Shown here in pieces: positions 52,804 to 60,302 of a stretch of 64,000 nucleotides of DNA (positions within the stretch are counted from its first letter, which is position 1; each line of letters starts with the position of its first letter). Origin of the DNA: Terriglobia bacterium (GTDB lineage: Bacteria; Acidobacteriota; Terriglobia; JAIQFV01); NCBI GenBank assembly GCA_028716525.1, contig JAQUPQ010000002.1, positions 62,001 to 126,000 of the forward strand, in the 5' to 3' direction. Under the pieces are notes generated by a model. The model searched no databases and was not told where the DNA came from. It saw only the letters and a list, made by a program, of their open reading frames with translations. Position numbers and translations under genes: made by a program.

Positions 52804-53615
52804 GATGCAAAGAAGCTCAAGGAATGCTTGCCGATCTGTGGGCGGAGCGTTTGGAAGATTCACAACGACGCGCTTTGAACGATCATCTGGTCGGCTGTTC
52901 AGCTTGTCGGGTGGAGCAGGAGTCGTTGACAGCGCTTTGGGTGAAGCTGGGGGCTCTCCCTGAGGAAAAACCTGATCCTTCTATCCAGGCACGTTTCCAA
53001 GGGATGCTGGAAGGATACCGGGAGGGGTTGGAACGGACTCGAAATATCGATCGAGCTGGCGATCCGTCAAAGAAATGGTTTGGTGGCCTGCTGCCGTTCC
53101 GTCTGGCCCTTGAAATTTCCGCTGCAGTTCTGGTGTTAGCCGTGGGATTGTTGGCGGGCCGACTCCTTGGGGGTCCGGACCAGCGGTCGACTGAATTGGC
53201 TCAACTGCGCGAAGAAGTCCACGACATGCGCCAGATGGTCAGTGTATCCCTCATGAAACAAGAATCCGCCAGCGAGCGTTTGAGGGGAATCAGTTGGAGC
53301 GGACAGGTCAACCACCCCGATCCGGAGCTGCGGCAAACCCTTCTCAACACCCTGAACTTCGATCCCAGCGTGGATGTGCGCTTAGCTTCGATGGATGCCA
53401 TTTCTCGATTTGCCGACGATCCCGTTCTTCGAAAAGGCCTGGTTCAATCGTTGCCCCGTCAAAGTTCGCCTTTGGTTCAGATCGGCATCATCGACTTGCT
53501 GGTGCAATTGCAGGATCGGCAGTCCATCGAGGCGTTGCGTCAATTGTCCAACGATGCGGAAGCCAATCAAAGCGTTCGTGAACGCGCCCAATGGGGAATC
53601 AAGAAACTCAGCTAA
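52800..53615 (+). CDS. Membrane anti-sigma factor with periplasmic HEAT-like domain
   Basis: A 271-residue anti-sigma factor. The zinc head spans 1-45 (MRCKEAQGMLADLWAERL...HLVGCSACRVEQ). A membrane helix (LEISAAVLVLAVGLLAGRLL) is at about 103-122, then a short coiled coil (about 128-165). The periplasmic domain (about 175-271) is a run of HEAT-like repeats: DVRLASMDAISRFADDPVLR, LVQIGIIDLLVQLQDRQSIE, SVRERAQWGIKKLS. An anti-sigma factor with a HEAT sensor is unusual and links this unit to the HEAT proteins upstream. ATGA overlap with the sigma gene. Confidence 0.85.
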   Translation: MRCKEAQGMLADLWAERLEDSQRRALNDHLVGCSACRVEQESLTALWVKLGALPEEKPDPSIQARFQGMLEGYREGLERTRNIDRAGDPSKKWFGGLLPFRLALEISAAVLVLAVGLLAGRLLGGPDQRSTELAQLREEVHDMRQMVSVSLMKQESASERLRGISWSGQVNHPDPELRQTLLNTLNFDPSVDVRLASMDAISRFADDPVLRKGLVQSLPRQSSPLVQIGIIDLLVQLQDRQSIEALRQLSNDAEANQSVRERAQWGIKKLS

Positions 53616-53626
53616 GGAGACGGCAC

Positions 53627-54499
53627 ATGAAGTATTTGCAGGCCTTCGTTCTCGTTGTTGTTGTTGTCGGGTTGAGCATTTCGCCCTATGCCAAGAGCGT
53701 TGATCATCTTCAGTTTGGGGAGGAGCAAGCGGACACGCTTCAAAAGGCGGTGATGTTCTCCAACCCCGCTGGCGCCAAACACGTGAACGTCGACAACGTG
53801 AATGGATATGTTCATGTAGTTGGATATGATGGAACGGCCGTGCAGCTTGTGGCTCATCGAACGATTCGCGCGGCCTCAAAAGAAGAAATCGAACTGGCCA
53901 AGAAGGAAGTGGAGCTGAAGATCACAGAAAAGAATAATACGGTCGAGTTTTATGTCGATGGGCCTTTCCGCTGCCAGGGTCGAACTTCCAGAGAAGATTC
54001 GCGCCGAAACCGTTACAACGTGAATTATGACATCGATTTGCAGGTTCCTCGGGATTCCGGGTTGTACCTCCGGACAATTAATCATGGCGATATTCAGGTC
54101 GAACGGGTCGATGGGGACTATGACGTTAAAAACATCAACGGGAAAGTCCAGTTGACCGATATTGCCGGTGCGGGGCATGCCTATTCACTGAACGGTGGCG
54201 TCCGTGTGGAATTCAGCAAGAATCCGCCGCGTAATTCCTACTTTGGAACGCTCAATGGCAATGTGGATGTGGCCTTCCAACGGGGCTTGTCGGCCGATCT
54301 TCGATTCAAAACATTCAACGGCAGTGCCTACAGTAGCTTCGCGGTAACGCCGGTGGCGTTGGAAAGCGGGTCGGGGGAACACCGCAATGGAAAATTCATT
54401 TACAGGAGTAATCGCTCCTCCGGCGCCCGTGTTGGCAGCGGGGGGCCGGAACTTCAATTTGACACATTCAACGGAAACATTCACCTCACCGAACGGTGA
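53627..54499 (+). CDS. Exported DUF4097-type beta-solenoid protein
   Basis: Secreted 290-residue protein. Signal peptide 1-24 (AFVLVVVVVGLSISPYAKS). The solenoid begins HVNVDNVNGYVHVVGYDG, and rungs follow with RTINHGDIQVERVDG, DVKNINGKVQLTDIAG, YSLNGGVRVEFS, GTLNGNVDVAF and KTFNGSAY. Turns here are Ile-Asn-Gly or Leu-Asn-Gly in place of the Thr-Asn-Gly of the 18.5 kb copy. AAGGAGACGG precedes the ATG. It starts 12 bases after the anti-sigma stop, so it is part of the same operon and is a likely output or ligand of that pathway. Confidence 0.84.
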   Translation: MKYLQAFVLVVVVVGLSISPYAKSVDHLQFGEEQADTLQKAVMFSNPAGAKHVNVDNVNGYVHVVGYDGTAVQLVAHRTIRAASKEEIELAKKEVELKITEKNNTVEFYVDGPFRCQGRTSREDSRRNRYNVNYDIDLQVPRDSGLYLRTINHGDIQVERVDGDYDVKNINGKVQLTDIAGAGHAYSLNGGVRVEFSKNPPRNSYFGTLNGNVDVAFQRGLSADLRFKTFNGSAYSSFAVTPVALESGSGEHRNGKFIYRSNRSSGARVGSGGPELQFDTFNGNIHLTER

Positions 54500-54517
54500 A
54501 TGTTCAGGAGGAGTCGT

Positions 54518-55354
54518 ATGAAACGGTTTAGATTTCTTGGAGGCGTTGCGATTGTTCTGATCTTGGCAGGCACAGCGTGGGCTCAAAATGCCGGCGACGA
54601 CCGGGTAACCGTTCCACTCTCTGATCCGTCGCGCCCCGCCACGGTGAAAGTGAATCTTATCCGGGGCAGCATTACGGTCCACGGGTACGCGGGCAAGGAT
54701 GTCATTGTGGAGGCCCAGGGGGGCAGGGAAGACCGGGTGCGAAAGACTGACCGAACCGAAGCCGAAGGTTTGAAACGAATTTCGAACGGGCCTTCGGGGC
54801 TTACGGTTGAAGAGGAAAACAACGTTGTGTCGGTTAGCACCAGCGTGATGCGCCAACCTCAACAAATTTCTATTCAGGTCCCCATGCACACGTCATTGAA
54901 ATTGAAAACCATCAATGGCGGAAACATTGATGTCGACCAGGCGGATGGTGAGATTGAGGTGAACAACATCAATGGCGGCGTGAAATTAACACACATTTCC
55001 GGGAGCGTTGTGGCCCATGCCTTGAATGGGAACGTGGTCGTGGCCTTGGATCGTGTCGATTCGGGCAAGCCAATGTCGTTCAGTTCCCTGAATGGAAACA
55101 TCGATGTCACTCTCCCGGCCGATACGAAAGCCAATATCTCAATGCGGTCAGATCGGGGGGAAATTTACAGCGACTTTGAAATTCAATTGAAGCCCAATGC
55201 GGGGAAGCCGGAACCCGAGAATCTACGGTCAAAGAATGGGCAGTTCAAATTCCACGTGGATAGCACCATGCTGGGGACCTTGAATGGCGGCGGACCGGAA
55301 TTCCAATTTAAGACCTTCAACGGAAATATTTATATCCGGAAGGGAACGAAATGA
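54518..55354 (+). CDS. Exported DUF4097-type beta-solenoid protein
   Basis: Secreted 278-residue paralogue of the preceding gene. Signal peptide 1-22 (GGVAIVLILAGTAWAQ). Rungs: RPATVKVNLIRGSITVHGYAG, KTINGGNIDVDQADG, VNNINGGVKLTHISG, VAHALNGNVVVALD, SSLNGNIDVTLP; the last repeat ends GGGPEFQFKTFNGNIYIRKG, a tail nearly the same as that of the previous gene (GGPELQFDTFNGNIHL). This shared C-terminus suggests a recent duplication or a sorting signal. CAGGAGGAG precedes the ATG, 18 bases after the previous stop. Confidence 0.84.
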   Translation: MKRFRFLGGVAIVLILAGTAWAQNAGDDRVTVPLSDPSRPATVKVNLIRGSITVHGYAGKDVIVEAQGGREDRVRKTDRTEAEGLKRISNGPSGLTVEEENNVVSVSTSVMRQPQQISIQVPMHTSLKLKTINGGNIDVDQADGEIEVNNINGGVKLTHISGSVVAHALNGNVVVALDRVDSGKPMSFSSLNGNIDVTLPADTKANISMRSDRGEIYSDFEIQLKPNAGKPEPENLRSKNGQFKFHVDSTMLGTLNGGGPEFQFKTFNGNIYIRKGTK

Positions 55355-55516
55355 TCGCCCGTTTCGTCTAATTGTTATAGCGCCGGGTTTTTGGCGGGGT
55401 TGATTGCCGTTTATGGTTCAGGCGGCGTGCGCGCTGCTCTGTAGATGATCAATCCGCTTTCGCCTAACTGGAGAACCAAGGAGCGCAAATCCCAAATTGA
55501 GCTTGGAGAGAATGTG

Positions 55517-56230
55517 ATGTCGACAGAATCTGCTGAGGTTTTGATTCACCTGCAAAACGTGAGCAAGTTCTTTTATACCGAAGAAGTGGAGACTCATGCC
55601 TTGGAGGGAACGCATCTGGAGATATGTCGTGGAGAATATGTCGCGGTTGCAGGGCCCTCGGGGTGTGGAAAGTCGACGCTGCTGTCCATTCTGGGTTTGC
55701 TGGACACACCGACCGAGGGTCAATACCTCTTGAATGGACAGCCCGTAGAGAGCCTGCAAACCTCCGAACGGGCCCGGGTTCGCAACCGCGAAATAGGATT
55801 CATTTTTCAAAGTTTCAATTTGATCGGAGATCTCACCGTATTTGAAAATGTGGAACTGCCCCTGACCTACCGGGGCATGCGAAAACCTGAAAGGAAAGAA
55901 CGTGTTCTGAACGCATTGGAGCGCGTGGGAATGGCTCACCGGCAAAACCATCTTCCCAGCCAGCTCTCCGGCGGTCAGCAGCAACGAGTGGCCGTAGCCC
56001 GGGCGCTGGTGGGAGAGCCTTCCATTCTGTTGGCCGATGAGCCCACGGGAAATCTGGATTCTAAAAACAGCGATGCGGTGATGGGACTTCTGAAAGAACT
56101 TCATCAGAACGGTGCCACCATCTGCATGGTCACGCACGATGCCCGTTTTGTCGAGGTCGCCGACCGCACCATTCGTTTGTTTGACGGCCGCGTGGTGGAG
56201 GATGCGGACAACAAGGGCATCGACGCTTAA
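55517..56230 (+). CDS. ABC transporter ATPase, LolD/MacB type, without permease
   Basis: ATPase subunit of a MacB/LolD/FtsE-type ABC transporter, 237 residues. Walker A GPSGCGKST, Q-loop FIFQSFNLIGDLTV, signature LSGGQQQRVAVARAL, Walker B ILLADEPTGNLDS and switch His in VTHDARF are all intact. These ATPases power mechanotransmission through an FtsX-like permease. No permease follows: the next gene is on the other strand, so the partner is encoded elsewhere. It lies 162 bases after the DUF4097 pair and may be driven with them. The ATG at 55517 follows GGAGAG. Confidence 0.92.
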   Translation: MSTESAEVLIHLQNVSKFFYTEEVETHALEGTHLEICRGEYVAVAGPSGCGKSTLLSILGLLDTPTEGQYLLNGQPVESLQTSERARVRNREIGFIFQSFNLIGDLTVFENVELPLTYRGMRKPERKERVLNALERVGMAHRQNHLPSQLSGGQQQRVAVARALVGEPSILLADEPTGNLDSKNSDAVMGLLKELHQNGATICMVTHDARFVEVADRTIRLFDGRVVEDADNKGIDA

Positions 56231-56263
56231 GGCAAATCAGGTAAACGAGACGCAATTGAATAG

Positions 56264-56318
56264 CCTGGGGCGTAAGCCCCAGGTACCGATCCCAAACGCC
56301 GCCGAGCCCTGCAGGGGC
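56264..56318. repeat. Twin intergenic hairpin (REP-like)
   Basis: CCTGGGGC-GTAA-GCCCCAGG (perfect 8-bp stem, GTAA tetraloop) is followed 23 bases on by the self-complementary GCCCTGCAGGGGC. No T tract follows. This two-hairpin layout resembles the dispersed intergenic repeats of environmental bacteria. Confidence 0.5.
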
Positions 56319-56379
56319 GACATAGAAAATAGCTTTTGCCCTGCTTGTCGGCTTCATCGGTGAATTGTTTCCAAGAACG

Positions 56380-57510
56380 TCACCATGGTTTTCTATCGCG
56401 ATAGATTCGCTTTTGCTCCTTCATAATATTCCTGATTCTTCTGTCCCTCTCCTGCCGTGCCCATACATCTTGTTTCGATCTGAGAAACTCCTCTTCCCGT
56501 TGGAGCTTACGAAAGCTCTGGAGCCTTCCCTCGTCGAGCGTGCCCGCTGACACAGCCGATAGAACTTCACATCCGGGTTCCGTTTGATGGTGGCAATCGC
56601 TGAATCGACAATGCTGTGCCAACGATTCAATATCAGGAAACGCGTGCTGCAATCCCTCCTCGGCATCCCAGAGCTGCAATTCACGCATACCCGGCGTGTC
56701 AATGAGAATTCCGCCCCCGGGTAGAAGCAACATTTGGCGCGAGGTGGTGGTATGGCGGCCGTGGGCATCGTCCTCGCGAATGGCTGCCACTCGCAGACGA
56801 TCTTTGCCCAAAAGAGAGTTTATGAGTGTGGACTTGCCCACGCCCGAAGAGCCGAGAAAGGCAGTTGTCCCGGCTCCGCGGAGACAAGCAGCGAGTTCCT
56901 CCATGCCATCACCGCCGAGCGCGCTAGTCACGAAAACGGGGACGCCCATGGCCGACGATTCAGTTTCCAGAATCCATGGCAATGGATCGTCGCAGAGATC
57001 CGCTTTGTTGAGGACGACCATGGGTCGCGCTCCACTTTCCCACGCTAAAACCAGATAGCGCTCAATGCGACGGAGATTAAATTCGGCGTTGAGGGAGCTG
57101 ACGAGAAGAACTGTGTCCACATTGGCGGCAACTATCTGTTCCTCCGTGGTTTTTCCGGCAATCTTCCGCGAAAATTTGGTGCGTCGGGGAAGGACGCGAT
57201 GAATAATCGCCTGAAAGACAGAACGGGTTGGCCCCTGCGTCTTTTCTGCATCCTCTGCATCTCTGCGGTGAACGGTCAAATCAAAATTTGCCATCACCCA
57301 ATCTCCAACCACCGGAAGATCAGCACGAGAGTCAGCTTCATATCGTTGTCTTCCCGACAACTCTCCCCATCCTTCGCCCGCTTCTGCCCACAGGCGATAC
57401 CGTCCTCTCTCTTCTCCGGCAACCCGAGCCGGCTTCAAGCCGATCGAGTGTGTGTCGTCCAAGCGTGAATCAAATAATTTGCACCAGCCCAGTTGTGTCA
57501 ATGAATACAT
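56380..57510 (-). CDS. rsgA: Ribosome small-subunit GTPase RsgA with in-frame repeat insertion
   Basis: Circularly permuted GTPase that helps late 30S ribosome maturation, 376 residues. OB-fold domain residues about 30-115; then the permuted G domain with NKAD (G4), SALGGDG (G5), GSSGVGKSTL (G1) and DTPGMREL (G3); then the zinc domain HCRFSDCHHQTEPGC. In the OB-fold, between GDWVMANF and the conserved IIHRVLPRRTKFSRK, there are about 24 extra residues including HRRDAEDAEKTQG. They are encoded by a dispersed DNA repeat (57229-57270), also present at 50920-50961. The OB-fold loop evidently tolerates it. CTGGAG precedes the ATG. Confidence 0.92.
   Translation of the reverse strand: MYSLTQLGWCKLFDSRLDDTHSIGLKPARVAGEERGRYRLWAEAGEGWGELSGRQRYEADSRADLPVVGDWVMANFDLTVHRRDAEDAEKTQGPTRSVFQAIIHRVLPRRTKFSRKIAGKTTEEQIVAANVDTVLLVSSLNAEFNLRRIERYLVLAWESGARPMVVLNKADLCDDPLPWILETESSAMGVPVFVTSALGGDGMEELAACLRGAGTTAFLGSSGVGKSTLINSLLGKDRLRVAAIREDDAHGRHTTTSRQMLLLPGGGILIDTPGMRELQLWDAEEGLQHAFPDIESLAQHCRFSDCHHQTEPGCEVLSAVSAGTLDEGRLQSFRKLQREEEFLRSKQDVWARQERDRRIRNIMKEQKRIYRDRKPW
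57229..57270 (-). repeat. Dispersed repeat, copy 2 (inside rsgA)
   Basis: On the minus strand it starts CACCGCAGAGATGCAGAGG and contains a degenerate nine-base unit (GCAGAGnnn). It is in frame and encodes residues 81-94 of RsgA (HRRDAEDAEKTQGP). It matches the intergenic copy at 50920-50961 in 26 of 36 bases. Confidence 0.6.
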
Positions 57511-57929
57511 TTGGAATTCTCCAGGTTTGAGTGCGGCATGAATTCACACGCCGCACCATGTGTAGGGTTTTATCAACAGATATAAATTGAGAAGGGGAGA
57601 GGGCTGGCCTTACCGCAGGAGCCGCAGAAATCCTTTAAGCAGATTCGACGGAGACAGACCCATCCCGTGATGAGCTTTCGTATCGCATAGGCCTACTCCT
57701 CGGTGAGATTTAGTACCCGTTCGCGAGTGGATTATACATTGTTGGGTGTTTCAGGGGAAGTGGCATCATGGGCTAAGGTTTGAGGTGTGAGGAGCGAGTC
57801 CGTAATCAGATTCTTGCGGTACGAGCGGGACTTACGCTATGTCACAGTTTTCTCTCTGCCGACAGGGGCAGCCCAATGCTTCGCGGCGTGCGAATCATTC
57901 ATTATTGCCAGGTTCCAATTTATGCGGCT
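57511..57929. other. Intergenic region, no gene seen
   Basis: About 420 bases between rsgA and a small secreted protein gene, both on the minus strand. No frame with a ribosome site and no strong hairpin were seen. Confidence 0.5.
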
Positions 57930-58355
57930 TCACTTCGTCAGTTCCGGCTTCTTTTCTTTCTGCTCTCGATCTCTCAGTAGCTGCTCAATCTCCGCGAGGC
58001 TCGAAGCCGTATCAATCATGATAACCTGACTGCCTTTTCGCTCGATGAAGAAGTAGGTCTTCCCTTTGGCGTTATATTCGCAATAAGCCGCAGATTCGTC
58101 GCCATAATTAGTGAAGTTCCTTTGCGCGAGAAGGGCAGAACCGAGTTGTTTTGATACACCCAGGCGACCGTCCAAGTAGCCCTTGAAGTAATCAGAAGCA
58201 CCTCGAACTGTCCCCATATCCCTCGTGCGAACATTTGTGGACGACTTATCAGAAGTGGAGAGCGATTGAGAAGAGGTACTGACGGCAAGAGAAAAGAAAA
58301 CAACAATGAGAATTGTGACGATTATGAAGAATTGCCGGTTTGGTTTCTTGAACAT
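57930..58355 (-). CDS. Small exported protein of unknown function
   Basis: A 141-residue protein, not recognised. The signal segment (FFIIVTILIVVFFSLAVS) covers about 9-26. The mature part is a Ser/Thr-rich linker and then a compact region with GYLDGRLGVSKQLGSALLAQ, YCEYNAKGKTYFFIERKG (residues about 92-109) and IDTASSLAEIEQLL. One Cys is present. AAGGAGG precedes the ATG, so it is a real gene. Base use is somewhat AT-richer than its neighbours. Confidence 0.65.
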   Translation of the reverse strand: MFKKPNRQFFIIVTILIVVFFSLAVSTSSQSLSTSDKSSTNVRTRDMGTVRGASDYFKGYLDGRLGVSKQLGSALLAQRNFTNYGDESAAYCEYNAKGKTYFFIERKGSQVIMIDTASSLAEIEQLLRDREQKEKKPELTK

Positions 58356-58586
58356 ACGTTGCCTCCTTGGTTGTTCGTGTTCAGGGCAGATTTACATGGG
58401 TTAATTGAAAATCAGAGTTCTCATGGCACCTGCGTCCAGGTTCGATTTACTACAATACTTCTATAGACACTGATTCGCAAAGAATGGTTCCGAAGAAGTT
58501 GTATAAGCTGAGAGGCGGAGCGATAAGGGTGCGGAAAAGTTTAGGAGGCGAGTTTGAGAATCACCACGGGGAACAAAGAAGGTTGG

Positions 58587-59078
58587 TCAATTGTTGCGTC
58601 TCGATCGTTTGGCGGATTCAATGTCGCCGAGGTGATGAGTGGCGTGTCCAACTTCGGCGCGAAGGAGTTGAGCCACGGTTGTCTTGCGGGGAACGCCACC
58701 CGGGGTGTCGAGAATTCCGACGGAGTGCTGAACATTCCGGGGATTGTGCGCAATGAGCGAGGATATATGTTTGGTGAGCGCCTCGAAAAGTTGAAGAGCA
58801 GACTCGACGGGAGCACGGTCGTAAGAAAGCCGTTTCATCCAGGCCTTGCTCGGATGGACCCAAGACCAGTCGTAAGTGCCGCCCGGCTTTCCAAGAGCCA
58901 CCAGCACCACGTGGCAGGCAATGAAATTATCTTCAACCAGATGATGGACGTACTCGGCGATGGACCATCCCTCAGCGCCGCCACGGATGGCGAGATCATG
59001 AGCTCGCAGGCCGCGGATAGATTTGCGGATCCGATTCGGAATTGAAGACCATTGTTTGACAACGGCGGGGGTTTTCAC
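58587..59078 (-). CDS. DinB-like metal-binding four-helix protein
   Basis: DinB/YfiT superfamily protein, 163 residues, a four-helix bundle that usually binds a divalent metal with three His and often transfers thiols. The visible His residues are in IAEYVHHLVEDN and EVGHATHHLGDIE, which matches the family. The start is GTG at 59078 with AAGGAG five bases upstream. Substrate unknown; some members use bacillithiol or mycothiol. Confidence 0.8.
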   Translation of the reverse strand: MKTPAVVKQWSSIPNRIRKSIRGLRAHDLAIRGGAEGWSIAEYVHHLVEDNFIACHVVLVALGKPGGTYDWSWVHPSKAWMKRLSYDRAPVESALQLFEALTKHISSLIAHNPRNVQHSVGILDTPGGVPRKTTVAQLLRAEVGHATHHLGDIESAKRSRRNN

Positions 59079-59184
59079 GCGGGCTCCTTATCGGGGAAGT
59101 GTTCCCCGGGAATGCTGAATTGTGTGATCGGTTTGAGAAACATATCACCACAGTCGGGCATATTAACGGAGAGCGTAACCGAGC

Positions 59185-59592
59185 TTACCGTTTGGATTTC
59201 CGTTTCTTTCTGGGTCGGCGAATTTCCTGCGCGAAGTACCACTCATGCCCTTCGAGATCCGTCGCGCCGTAACGCCGATGCCCGTACTCCGTGTTGGTGG
59301 GTTCTTCGAGAATAGCGGCGCCGGCTCGGCGTGCCCGCTCGAAGTGCTTGTCAACATCCTTCACGTTGACATACAGGCTCTGAGTTGCCTGTCCGAGTCG
59401 CCTGGGATTGCGGTAGCCGGCGCCAGGGCGACCCATCATGACCACGGCGCTTCCCAGCTTCATGGCGGCATGGTTGGTCTTGCCGTCAGGACCTCGCATC
59501 TGAACGCCGTACTGGCGAAATCCGAATGCTTTGGCCAGGAATTTCAAGACGCCGTCGACGTCTTCATAGTAAAGATACGCTGTGATGGCCAT
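59185..59592 (-). CDS. VOC-family (glyoxalase/bleomycin-resistance-like) protein
   Basis: PhnB-type vicinal-oxygen-chelate protein, 135 residues. Typical landmarks: YLYYEDVDGVLKFLAKAFGF, AAMKLGSAVVMMGRPG, VNVKDVDKHFERARRAGAAI, and EEPTNTEYGHRRYGATDLEGH, which carry the likely metal ligands. The basic tail (RRPRKKRKSKR) is unusual for the family. A weak GAGGA site lies ahead of the ATG. It may protect against reactive aldehydes or antibiotics; not determinable. Confidence 0.85.
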   Translation of the reverse strand: MAITAYLYYEDVDGVLKFLAKAFGFRQYGVQMRGPDGKTNHAAMKLGSAVVMMGRPGAGYRNPRRLGQATQSLYVNVKDVDKHFERARRAGAAILEEPTNTEYGHRRYGATDLEGHEWYFAQEIRRPRKKRKSKR

Positions 59593-59642
59593 AAACCATC
59601 CTCGGTAGTCTTTGTTTGAAATGCCGGTCTGGGAGATTGATC

Positions 59643-59720
<78 letters not shown>

Positions 59721-60302
59721 AATCGTTTTCTAAAACGCCATCAAACTACAAGAGAATATCCCGGATGTCAACGTGCCGCGGGCCGATCATTTAGGAATTC
59801 CGGAGGAGCCGTTACAACGATTGCAGCTTGCCCATTCCTTGAATTTCCAGTAAATTAGAGTGACACCAAGGGCTCCAATTCATAATGATTTCAAGGTGGC
59901 GGACGAGAGTTTGGAGCCGGCACTAATTTCCGCGCGGGCGCTTTCTTTTCGACACACTCAAAGGCTTTGGTTCTGGCTTCTCTGCCCAATTCAGCAGGCC
60001 CGCGTTGCATACGATCCCGAAATGAATTCCTTGCGCAATAGTCAAAATTTGACCCACGCTGCATATTGAGCAGTGTGTGAATAAAATGACACTTTTCGTT
60101 TTTAAAGTATTGCTGGAAAAAGGCATTGGAGCCAAGGGCGAGTGTAACGAGATTTGGCGTTCATGATGCCGGTCCTCGGTGCGGGCCGGGGCATCATCAC
60201 TTGTTTCTACGGAGAAGCCCGGCGTCAAGAAATGCCGGTGCGACCAAATGATATTGTCCAACCGTGGTCATGTGATTTGACGCGTGGTGGGATCAAAGGC
60301 GC
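59721..60302. other. Intergenic region ahead of the polysaccharide operon, no gene seen
   Basis: About 580 bases between tRNA-Pro and the epimerase-glycosyltransferase gene. Open frames here lack ribosome sites and homology. I see no convincing promoter pair, though one for the operon must lie in its right part. Confidence 0.5.

Noticed and set aside
56264-56283. Terminator after the ABC gene
   Set aside because: The stem is strong but no T tract follows; it is listed as a repeat instead.
59860-60261. Small frames on both strands ahead of the polysaccharide operon
   Set aside because: They lack ribosome sites and any protein-like composition.
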